Source: Deltaproteobacteria bacterium (GTDB lineage: Bacteria; Myxococcota_A; UBA9160; PR03). From it: a DNA stretch of 5,388 bases. Shown in pieces: positions 1 to 5,388 of this stretch (position 1 is its first letter; every line of letters starts with the position of its first letter). Both the position numbers and the translations under genes were made by a program. The stretch spans positions 1-5,388 of the forward strand of contig JAGSPS010000233.1 in NCBI GenBank assembly GCA_018262315.1, written 5' to 3'. The notes beneath the pieces are model-generated. The model saw nothing but the letters and a program-made list of their open reading frames with translations. It was not told the origin of the DNA and did not search any database.

Positions 1-1
1 G

Positions 2-163
2 ATCTGTCAGCGCGTGATCATCATGCACCGCGGCAGGAAGGCGCTCGATGCGCCGCTCGAAGAATTGCAGCGCGGCGGGGCGAGTCTCGAAGAGATCTTT
101 GCGCGCACCACGGCGCGCGAGGTCGTGGCGCCTCCCGATGTCGCCGGGGAGGCGCGGCCGTGA
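2..163 (+). CDS. ABC transporter ATP-binding protein, C-terminal end (partial, 5' end outside window)
   Basis: Only the last 53 codons are present, ending at TGA 161-163. The fragment reads CQRVIIMHRGRKALDAP, then LEELQRGG and SLEEIFARTT. This is the typical end of a GldA/CcmA/NatA-type ABC-2 export ATPase: a strand carrying the 'h-x-x-G-x-h' segment just after the H-loop region, followed by a helix ending in 'SLEEIF..T'. Walker A, the signature motif and Walker B would lie upstream of the window. In this family the ATPase dimerises on the cytoplasmic face and drives a membrane permease. The permease gene follows at once, its GTG start overlapping this stop by four bases (GTGA), which implies translational coupling and a shared operon. 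By neighbourhood (GldF-like permease, GldG-like protein) it is probably the GldA-like subunit. The fragment alone cannot tell GldA from other ABC-2 ATPases. Confidence 0.88.
   Translation: MCQRVIIMHRGRKALDAPLEELQRGGASLEEIFARTTAREVVAPPDVAGEARP
146..152 (+). promoter_or_regulatory. Ribosome binding site for the ABC permease
   Basis: GGGGAGG lies seven bases before the GTG at 160, inside the last codons of the ATPase gene. It supports GTG 160 as the real start rather than an internal ATG. Confidence 0.6.
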
Positions 164-954
164 AACACGTCGGAGCGATTGCCAGTCGCGAGCTGAACTC
201 GCTGTTCGTCTCGCCCGTCGCGTACGCCGTGATGACGCTCTTCGCGGTGCTGGCGGGCTTCTTCTTCCTGTCGGGCGTGCTGCAGTTCCAGGAATACGTG
301 ATCCGGCTCCAGTCGTTCCAGGCGATGGAGCAGCTCGAGGAGCTGAATCTCAACGACCACGTGATCGCGCCGTTCCTGCACGTGATGTCGGTCGTCTTGA
401 TGTTCCTGGTGCCCGGCATCACGATGGGTCTCTTCGCTTCGGAGAAGACCAACGGAACGCTCGAATTGCTGCTGACCTCCCCGATCACGATCTGGGAGCT
501 GGTGATCGGCAAGTTTCTCGCGGCGGCGGCATTCGTCGCGATCCTGGTGCTGCTGCTCGCGCTCTTCCCCGCGATCCTCTTCACCTACGGCGATCCCGAG
601 ATCGGCAAGACGGCCGCGGGTCTTCTCGGCCTGCTGCTCGTCGGACTCGTCTACGCGGCGATCGGCGCCTTCGCGTCGTCGGTGACGCGGAACCAGGTGA
701 TCGCGTTCGTGCTCTCCTTCGTGTTGTTGCTGGTGCTGTGGATGCTCGGCTTCCTCGCCGATCTGGGCGCTGCGGGCGGCGCCGCGACGGGTGAGTGGAT
801 CGGCGACGTGCTCCGTTGGCTTTCCAGTGCGGACCACTTCGAGAGCATGGTGATGGGACTCGTCGATACCAAGGACCTGGCCTACTTCGGGGTGATGGCG
901 ATCGCCTTCCTGGTGCTCGCCAAGACCGCGATCGAATCGGTGCGGTGGCGCTGA
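160..954 (+). CDS. ABC-2 type transporter permease, GldF-like
   Basis: This 264-residue integral membrane subunit would pair with the ATPase encoded just upstream. Hydrophobic segments fall at about residues 18-41, 70-92, 113-141, 152-174, 178-202 and 241-257, giving the six-helix layout of ABC-2 permeases. Between helices 2 and 3 is the cytoplasmic coupling segment EKTNGTLELLLTSPI (residues 95-109), the conserved 'E+..GTlelLL..P' signature of this family. HFESMVMGLVDTKDL (226-240) before the last helix is also typical of the GldF/NosY-like branch. The length is close to the family norm. The GTG start is supported by an upstream GGGGAGG and by the GTGA overlap with the ATPase gene. The next gene, a GldG-family protein, starts three bases after this stop, which is why the GldF-like reading is preferred over NosY or a generic ABC-2 exporter. 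The transported substrate cannot be read from the sequence. Confidence 0.9.
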   Translation: MKHVGAIASRELNSLFVSPVAYAVMTLFAVLAGFFFLSGVLQFQEYVIRLQSFQAMEQLEELNLNDHVIAPFLHVMSVVLMFLVPGITMGLFASEKTNGTLELLLTSPITIWELVIGKFLAAAAFVAILVLLLALFPAILFTYGDPEIGKTAAGLLGLLLVGLVYAAIGAFASSVTRNQVIAFVLSFVLLLVLWMLGFLADLGAAGGAATGEWIGDVLRWLSSADHFESMVMGLVDTKDLAYFGVMAIAFLVLAKTAIESVRWR

Positions 955-957
955 AAC

Positions 958-2544
958 ATGGCATCCCTCTTCGGTGCTCTCGGGCTCGTCTTCTTCGCCT
1001 TCGGGCTGCTCTCCGTGCTGCTGCTGCTGGCCGGCGCACCGCCGGACCTGTGGTGGATCGGCGCGAACCTGCTGATCGGCCTCGCGCTGATGATCGGCGC
1101 GGGCGTCACGAACTTCGAGTCGCTGCGCGAGCGGATGCGCTCGGGCGAAGGGCGACGCATCGGCAAGTACGGCAGCAGCGCGCTGGCGCAGGCGCTGATC
1201 GTGCTCGCGATCGTCGGCGCGCTCGGCTTCCTGGCGAACCGCTACCACGAGAAGTGGGACGCGAGCGAAGCCAGGGTGCACTCGATTTCCGACCAGACGC
1301 AGAAGCTGCTCGCGGGTCTCGAGCAGGAGATCCAGGTGGTCGCCTTCTATCCGAAGCTCGACCAGGCCAACGCGCGCGCGCTGCTCGACAAGTACCAGTA
1401 CGTGAGCGAGCGCGTGAAGGTCGAGTACGCCGACCCGAATACGCGCCCCGATCTGGTCGAGCGCTACGGCGTGTCGCCCGAGAAGATCGGCGAGGGCCTG
1501 CTCTACGTGAAGATCGGCGAGGAGTCGGTGCAGATCGACAAGGCCGACGAGGAGAAGCTCACCAACGCGATCGTGAAGCTCACGCGGCGCTCGCACAAGA
1601 AGGCGTACTTCGTCACCGGTCACAACGAGCGCGCGGCGGAGGGCAAGGGCGCCGCCGACAAGGAGGGGTTCGCCCAGGCCGGCGACGCGCTGCGCAACGA
1701 GAACTATCGCTTCGAGACGCTCAACCTCGAGACGAAGCCGGAGATCCCGGACGACGCGGACGTCGTGATCCTGGCGGGGCCCACGCAGAACCTGCGCCCG
1801 GGCGACGCCGACAAGCTCCAGCGCTACCTGGAGCGCGGCGGCGCGCTACTGGCGCTGGTCGATCCGCGCGCCAACACCGACATCGGCGAACCGCTCGCGA
1901 AGTGGGGCGTCGCTCTCGGCGCCGACGTGATCGTCGACCGCGTGCAGGGAATCTTCGGGCAGGCGACGACGCCGCTCGCCGGCGAGTACGCCAATCACGA
2001 GATCACCCGCGACATGCGCGAAGTCACGACCTTCCCGATGGCCCGCAGCCTCGCGATCGAACCCGACGCCGCCAAGCAGATCGTCGCGATCGTGAAGACG
2101 GGCCGCGACTCGTGGGGCGAGCGCGACCTCGAACAGCTCTTCACGAGTGGCATCGCCGAGCTGGGTCCCGACGACGTGAAGGGCCCCGTGACGATCGCCG
2201 TCGCCGGGCGTCCCACGGTGGCGACGCCGACCCCCGCCGCAGGGGCCGATCCGAACGCCGTGAAGCAGGCGCGCCTCGTGGTGTTCGGCGATTCCGACTT
2301 CGCCACCAACCAGATGCTCGGCGCCTACAGCAACCGCGACCTCTTCGTGAACTCGGTGAACTGGCTGCTCGGCGACGTCGAGGCGATCTCGGTACGGCCG
2401 CCCAAGTCGCGCGCGTCGAGACTTACTTTGTCGAGCGAGCAGTTCAGCCAGATCCGCGCGCTCTCGCTCTTCGTGCTGCCCGAGCTGATCGCGGTAGCCG
2501 GCGTCTGGGCCTGGTGGAGCCGCCGCCGGGCGCCCGGCCGATAG
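958..2544 (+). CDS. GldG-family ABC transporter auxiliary protein
   Basis: This 528-residue protein belongs to the GldG / 'ABC-type uncharacterised transport system' family (ABC_transp_aux type). Two hydrophobic stretches lie at the N-terminus (about 4-25 and 31-50). A third at 74-93 is followed by a charged region and the family-typical HSISDQTQKLLAGLEQEIQVVAFY stretch (108-131, with DQT at 112-114). A long soluble region, probably periplasmic, spans about 100-475. It contains YFVTGHNERA (217-226), the strand-plus-acid VVILAGP (269-275), LVDPRANTD (300-308), VVFGDSDFATN (441-451) and FVNSVNWLLGD (463-473). These match the Rossmann-like, non-catalytic domain shared by GldG relatives. A single helix at 502-520 and a basic tail (SRRRAPGR) close the protein. 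ATG 958 follows the permease stop by three bases with only a weak Shine-Dalgarno, so coupled translation is likely. In Flavobacterium GldG works with GldA and GldF; elsewhere its role is undefined. Confidence 0.87.
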   Translation: MASLFGALGLVFFAFGLLSVLLLLAGAPPDLWWIGANLLIGLALMIGAGVTNFESLRERMRSGEGRRIGKYGSSALAQALIVLAIVGALGFLANRYHEKWDASEARVHSISDQTQKLLAGLEQEIQVVAFYPKLDQANARALLDKYQYVSERVKVEYADPNTRPDLVERYGVSPEKIGEGLLYVKIGEESVQIDKADEEKLTNAIVKLTRRSHKKAYFVTGHNERAAEGKGAADKEGFAQAGDALRNENYRFETLNLETKPEIPDDADVVILAGPTQNLRPGDADKLQRYLERGGALLALVDPRANTDIGEPLAKWGVALGADVIVDRVQGIFGQATTPLAGEYANHEITRDMREVTTFPMARSLAIEPDAAKQIVAIVKTGRDSWGERDLEQLFTSGIAELGPDDVKGPVTIAVAGRPTVATPTPAAGADPNAVKQARLVVFGDSDFATNQMLGAYSNRDLFVNSVNWLLGDVEAISVRPPKSRASRLTLSSEQFSQIRALSLFVLPELIAVAGVWAWWSRRRAPGR

Positions 2545-2550
2545 CCCGCC

Positions 2551-4068
2551 GTGAATCCGCGCACCACCGGCATCCTGTTCCTCGTCGCGGTCCTGCTCGG
2601 CGGGCTCGTCTGGTACTCCAACCACAACGAAGCCGACAAGCAGGAAGCCGAGGCGCAGGCGAAGCTGCTGTTCGGCGACCTGAAGGCCGAGTCGGTCGAG
2701 TGGGTCGAGCTGCGCACCAGCGACGGCAAGGACGCGCGCCTCGAGCGCAAGGACGGCGCCTGGCACGTCACCAGGCCCGTCGAGTTCCCGGCGGATGGGA
2801 GCAACGCCGACGCGATTGCGAGCGCGCTGGCCGGCATCACCAGCGAGGGCGTGATCGAGGAAGCGCAGGGCGCGGAGGTCTACGGCCTGGGCGAGGGCGC
2901 GCGCGTGGTGCGCTTCCGCGCGGGTGGCGCCGACCAAGAGCTGCGCACCGGCAAGAAGACGCCGATCGGCGCCAACAACTACGTGGCGACGGGCACGGCG
3001 GGTCCTGTCTACACCGTGGCGAGTTTCCGCGTGACTGGCCTGGAGAAGAGTCTCGACGACCTGCGCGAGCGGCGCCCGCTGCGCTTCGATCGCGGCGGCG
3101 TCCAGCGCATCGAGGTGAACTGGGTGGACGGCGGCGTCGTGCTCGAAAAGAAGGACGGCAAGTGGCGCATGCTGGCGCCGCTCGACACCGATGCCGACGC
3201 GGAGACCATCGAGACGCTGCTCTCGGATCTCGTGTTCCTGCGCGCGAGTGGCTTCGTCGATGCGCCTCCGCCGGACAAGGAGGTGGGCCTCGACGCGCCG
3301 CAGTACCGCGTGGTGCTGGTGGACGCGCCGCAGGAGGGCAGGGAACCGATGCGCCACGAGCTGCGCATCGGCGCTCTGCTCGACGCCCAGCTGCGCGCCG
3401 CGCGCGGCGCCGAGAGCGCGCTCTACCAGATCCCGAACGAGCGCTTCGACAAGCTGCCCAAGACGGTCGTCGCATTCCGCTTCAAGTCGCTCGGGAGCTT
3501 CGTCGCGACCGACGCCCAGCGCTTCGAGATCTCCTACGCCGACCCGTCGGCGCGGAGCGCGACCCAGGTGGTGACGATCACCGGCGAGAACTCGGATGCC
3601 GGCTGGACGACGAAGCCTGAAGCGATGGCTCCCGGCCTCGCGTCGCGGCTCGTCGCCGAACTCGCGCGCCTCGACGCCGACGACATCGCCGCCGAGAAGA
3701 TGGGCGGCGCGGAACTCGCCGCGATCGGGCTCGCGCCGCCGCACACGACGCTGCGCGTCTTCGGCGCCGCGCCCGCAGGAGACGGCGAAGCGCCCGAACT
3801 CGCGAAGCTGATCTTCGGCGTCGAGCAGGGCGATGCCGTCTTCGCGCAGGTCCCGGGTCGCGAAACCGTGTACCGCGTTTCGAGCAAGCTGGCCGAGCAC
3901 GTGCCGATTTCGCTCGAAGCGTTCCGCAATCGTTTCGTAGCGAAGGAGCCGCCCACGGAAGCGGGCGCGCCCGACGCAGCGGTGCAGCCGGCGCCCTCCG
4001 ACGACGAGGAAGAGGGCCCGCTGCTTGGCCCGGCCGACGCAGGCGAGGCGCAGCCAGAGAGTCCGTGA
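2551..4068 (+). CDS. DUF4340 domain-containing membrane-anchored protein
   Basis: This 505-residue protein has one N-terminal anchor helix (about residues 7-23, no lipobox cysteine) and a large domain expected outside the inner membrane. Its DUF4340 character shows in a unit that recurs three times: a 'DG-x-W-x-h-x-x-P' strand pair, an 'AD...I...L..L' helix, then 'GL..P...V' and 'L.hG......vY.V'. The units run at about residues 64-160 (DGAWHVTRP, VYGLGEGARVV), 198-303 (DGKWRMLAP, VGLDAPQYRVV) and 340-450 (AGWTTKP, IGLAPPHTTLRVF). The last 42 residues are an acidic, Pro/Ala-rich tail with DDEEE at 484-488. GTG 2551 starts six bases after the upstream stop without a strong ribosome binding site, so coupling to the GldG-like gene is likely. 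DUF4340 genes commonly sit beside GldG-family genes, which suggests a structural or substrate-binding subunit of the same complex. No biochemical function is established. Confidence 0.85.
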   Translation: MNPRTTGILFLVAVLLGGLVWYSNHNEADKQEAEAQAKLLFGDLKAESVEWVELRTSDGKDARLERKDGAWHVTRPVEFPADGSNADAIASALAGITSEGVIEEAQGAEVYGLGEGARVVRFRAGGADQELRTGKKTPIGANNYVATGTAGPVYTVASFRVTGLEKSLDDLRERRPLRFDRGGVQRIEVNWVDGGVVLEKKDGKWRMLAPLDTDADAETIETLLSDLVFLRASGFVDAPPPDKEVGLDAPQYRVVLVDAPQEGREPMRHELRIGALLDAQLRAARGAESALYQIPNERFDKLPKTVVAFRFKSLGSFVATDAQRFEISYADPSARSATQVVTITGENSDAGWTTKPEAMAPGLASRLVAELARLDADDIAAEKMGGAELAAIGLAPPHTTLRVFGAAPAGDGEAPELAKLIFGVEQGDAVFAQVPGRETVYRVSSKLAEHVPISLEAFRNRFVAKEPPTEAGAPDAAVQPAPSDDEEEGPLLGPADAGEAQPESP

Positions 4069-4196
4069 GCCTTGCCGGACGCGCTCGCGTTCCACGAGCT
4101 GCGCGTCGCGCGCATCGTGCGGGAGACGCCCGACACGCGCTCCCTCATGCTCGAAGTTCCGCCGACGCTGCGGGAGCTGTTCGCCTACCAATCCAG

Positions 4197-4339
4197 TCAC
4201 TTCCTCGGCTTCCAGGTTCGGCTCGGCGTGATGTCGCCGGACGGCAGGTCCACGCGCGCCACGAAGCCGTCGAAGCCGAAGCCGCAGCCGGCGCCAGCAG
4301 AACCGCCCCCAACACGGCCACGAGCCATTGCTTCCGCAT
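4197..4339 (-). pseudogene. Remnant of a secreted-protein gene: signal peptide, frameshift, truncation
   Basis: On the minus strand ATG 4339-4337 is preceded by GAGG six bases upstream (complement of 4346-4349). It begins a textbook Sec signal peptide: MRKQW, a hydrophobic core VAVLGAVLLA, then PAAASA with an A-S-A cleavage motif at about residues 20-22. After the signal peptide this frame continues as an unremarkable Ser/Arg-rich 64-residue ORF to a stop at 4147-4145. The neighbouring frame, entered inside the GGCTTC repeat, reads FDGFVARVDLPSGDITPS with almost every third base G or C, as real genes here do. It then stops at TGA 4199-4197. This pattern suggests a signal peptide joined to its mature part by a one-base indel, with the rest of the gene lost where the flavin reductase remnant begins. 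The mature fragment is too short for me to assign a family. A chance signal-like ORF is the alternative. Confidence 0.4.
4262..4288. repeat. Short imperfect tandem repeat (CGAAGC / GCTTCG units)
   Basis: Units CGAAGC(CGT), CGAAGC, CGAAGC and CGCAGC follow one another. They lie at the end of the minus-strand signal peptide and at the point where the better coding frame changes, so polymerase slippage here could explain the apparent frameshift. The tract is short and may also be simple Ala/Ser codon repetition. Confidence 0.45.
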
Positions 4340-4485
4340 GGTCACCCTCGAACGGCAGCGAATCAGACGGTCGAGGCCCTGGCGGCGAGTGCTCGACGCC
4401 TGCCTTGCGATTGCGATGCCGTGAAGAAAAACAACACCATGTGACACCGCCGTGATAGCGTGAGCGGAGCCGGAAGGGGTCTCGC
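4340..4485. other. Presumed divergent intergenic region
   Basis: This stretch separates the minus-strand signal-peptide start (4339) from the histidine kinase start (4486). It contains the only clearly A-rich patch in the area (4424-4436, GAAGAAAAACAAC), in otherwise GC-rich DNA, as expected of a promoter. I could not find a convincing -35/-10 pair on either strand. TTGCGA at 4405-4410 and 4411-4416 could serve as a plus-strand -35 box, but no good -10 follows at the right distance. No terminator hairpin for the upstream operon is evident. Confidence 0.35.
4472..4479 (+). promoter_or_regulatory. Ribosome binding site for the histidine kinase
   Basis: GGAAGGGG ends six bases before ATG 4486. 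It is the main reason to prefer this start over the in-frame ATGs at 4651 and 4681. Confidence 0.6.
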
Positions 4486-5388
4486 ATGAGCACCGACGAT
4501 CGCCTGCCCGCGCCCTCCCTGGACGATCACGACCGGGTGGTCTCGACCTCCCCCCAGACTTTCGTTTGCGGGGCGTTCGAAGCCTCGCGTCCGGAGGTGG
4601 TCCAGATCCGGGGCGAGCAGGGTGTAAAGATCGGCATCGCGGACGGCCCGATGAGTTCCGCGGCCGGAACGCCGGAGGCGATGGCGCACGAGTCGCAGCG
4701 CTTCGTGCAGTTCCTGCGCTGGGGCGAGCCGATCATTCCGATCTCAATCGTGCTCTTCGTGGGACTCTTCCGGTGCCCGCTCACGCTCGCGATCGCTGGC
4801 TACCTGGGCCTCGTGTTCTGGCCGGTCCTGTTCCGGTCCCGGCACCTCGCACGACGCAATCGTCTGGGGCCGAGCGTGATGGGCATGGCAGCGGCGTTCT
4901 GGGGCCTGGCGCTCGTGGTCGGGCTCGGGGGCCAGATCCAGCTGCCGGTGTCGGCGCTGGCCTCGATCCTTCCCGTCGTGGTCGGCGTTCCCTTCGGCAC
5001 CGAGCGCCTGTTCCGATGGATCGTCGTGGGCTCGACGCTCGTCGCGGCGGCCGTCGCCGTCCTCTCCATCCTTCCGCCCGTCCTTTCGTACGCCCCGGTT
5101 CCCCAGGCGACCGCCGAGATCCTGGTCGCCGGCTACGTGCCGGTGCTGATCGGCCTGTACTCGTTTCTGGTCTGGCAGTCGAGCGCGCGCCTCGGCGAGA
5201 CGCTTGCCGCCACCCGCGCGGCGAACGAGGCGTTGCGCGAGTCGGAGCGCTCGCTCGAGCGCAAGGTAGAGATGCGCACCGCGGAGTTGGCCCAGAAGAA
5301 CACTGCGCTGGAGCGCTCGCAGCAAGAACTCGCCGACGCCCGCGACGAGGCTCTCGGTGCGAGCCGCACCAAGAGCGCCTTCCTCGCC
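4486..5388 (+). CDS. Membrane sensor histidine kinase, N-terminal part (3' end outside window)
   Basis: The open frame runs 301 codons from ATG 4486 to the window edge without a stop. Residues 1-75 are soluble and match nothing I recognise. About six hydrophobic segments follow, at roughly 82-98, 100-116, 131-148, 151-170, 177-199 and 210-230. Next comes a charged coiled coil (about 236-295) with ALRESERSLERKVEMRTAEL. The last residues, SRTKSAFLA, are the standard lead-in to the HisKA helix, where the phosphorylated histidine motif (MSHELRTPL) normally follows within a few residues. The protein is therefore a two-component kinase that would sense through its membrane or N-terminal region and autophosphorylate in the cytoplasm. 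The catalytic HATPase domain, any receiver domain and the partner regulator lie outside the window. ATG 4486 has a good ribosome binding site, and codons between it and the first helix have the usual high GC third positions. It stands alone with its own upstream region rather than joining the ABC operon. Confidence 0.83.
   Translation, partial: MSTDDRLPAPSLDDHDRVVSTSPQTFVCGAFEASRPEVVQIRGEQGVKIGIADGPMSSAAGTPEAMAHESQRFVQFLRWGEPIIPISIVLFVGLFRCPLTLAIAGYLGLVFWPVLFRSRHLARRNRLGPSVMGMAAAFWGLALVVGLGGQIQLPVSALASILPVVVGVPFGTERLFRWIVVGSTLVAAAVAVLSILPPVLSYAPVPQATAEILVAGYVPVLIGLYSFLVWQSSARLGETLAATRAANEALRESERSLERKVEMRTAELAQKNTALERSQQELADARDEALGASRTKSAFLA

Larger units (their letters stand above)
4072..4455 (+). 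pseudogene. Truncated N-terminus of a KshB/PaaE-like ferredoxin-type FAD reductase, with a non-homologous tail
   Basis: A TTG codon three bases after the DUF4340 stop opens a 127-codon frame. Its first 45-50 residues resemble the start of the FAD-binding domain of 3-ketosteroid 9-alpha-hydroxylase reductase and phenylacetyl-CoA oxygenase reductase: FHELRVARIVRETPDTRSL, then LEVPPTLRELFAYQ and HFLGFQVRL. The family normally reads 'YxPGQFLTFxV' here, followed within about 15 residues by the flavin-binding R-x-Y-S-L motif. In this frame PGQ is replaced by SSH. After about residue 50 the frame turns into Pro/Ser/Arg-rich sequence (KPSKPKPQPAPAEPPPT) with no RxYS, no NAD site and no 2Fe-2S cysteines. 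A full protein would be about 350 residues. The frame closes at TGA 4453-4455. I read this as a gene remnant cut off near 4215-4230. The family call rests on a short pattern match and is moderate. A short expressed ORF remains possible. Confidence 0.55.

Noticed and set aside
7..1623. 538-codon open frame on the minus strand
   Set aside because: It lies antisense to the permease and GldG-like genes, is built of Arg/His/Glu/Gln-rich low-complexity sequence and has no domain pattern. Long antisense frames are expected in GC-rich genes.
2551..2625. DUF4340 protein as a lipoprotein
   Set aside because: The N-terminal hydrophobic segment has no cysteine, so there is no lipobox; it is more likely an uncleaved membrane anchor.
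795..3620. 941-codon plus-strand open frame
   Set aside because: It is out of frame with three recognised genes and is Arg/Ala/Gly-rich throughout, the mark of a shifted reading of GC-rich coding DNA.
1846..4200. 784-codon open frame on the minus strand
   Set aside because: It is antisense to the GldG-like and DUF4340 genes, which have clear family motifs. The translation is Arg/Ala/Glu-rich with no recognisable fold.
4072..4455. Mobile element or integration site at the broken interval
   Set aside because: No transposase fragment, terminal inverted repeat, direct repeat or tRNA gene was found there.
4069..4485. Intrinsic terminator after the ABC operon
   Set aside because: No GC-rich stem followed by a T tract is visible on the plus strand; the only A-rich patch (4424-4436) has no adjacent stem.
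4744..5325. 193-codon minus-strand open frame
   Set aside because: It is antisense to the histidine kinase membrane and coiled-coil region; its composition (His, Arg, Asp, Gln) is that of a shadow frame.

Overview
The window is about two-thirds GC, with G or C at most third codon positions. It carries the tail of a GldA/GldF/GldG-like ABC transporter operon and the start of a membrane histidine kinase. Base composition and gene content fit a high-GC, Gram-negative, deltaproteobacterial or myxobacterial-type environmental bacterium. That is an inference from gene style; no rRNA or taxonomic marker is present.

Layout, left to right. (1) Positions 2-163 hold the last 53 codons of an ABC transporter ATPase. 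(2) 160-954 is a six-helix ABC-2 type permease (GldF-like) whose GTG start overlaps the ATPase stop. (3) 958-2544 is a GldG-family auxiliary protein: membrane helices at both ends and a large domain between them. (4) 2551-4068 is a DUF4340 protein with an N-terminal membrane anchor, three recognisable tandem repeat units and an acidic, Pro/Ala-rich tail. These four genes are on the plus strand with junctions of -4, +3 and +6 bases, so they form one operon. Its likely product is an envelope ABC system whose substrate is not known outside gliding Bacteroidetes.

(5) 4069-4485 is a broken interval. Three bases after the DUF4340 stop lies what looks like the first 45-50 codons of a KshB/phenylacetate-reductase-like flavin oxidoreductase. 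The family resemblance stops abruptly near 4215-4230. On the opposite strand, ATG 4339 has a good ribosome binding site and an excellent signal peptide, followed by an apparent frame change inside a GGCTTC repeat and a stop at 4197. The simplest reading is a rearrangement junction joining two gene remnants that meet tail to tail. The rest (4340-4485) would be a divergent promoter region.

(6) 4486-5388 is the N-terminal 301 codons of a multi-pass sensor histidine kinase, cut by the window edge at the beginning of its HisKA domain.

No tRNA, rRNA, CRISPR array, insertion sequence or convincing terminator was seen. Nothing here is clearly a new system. The points most worth a second look are the double-remnant junction at 4072-4339, the threefold repeat in the DUF4340 protein and the transporter operon itself.
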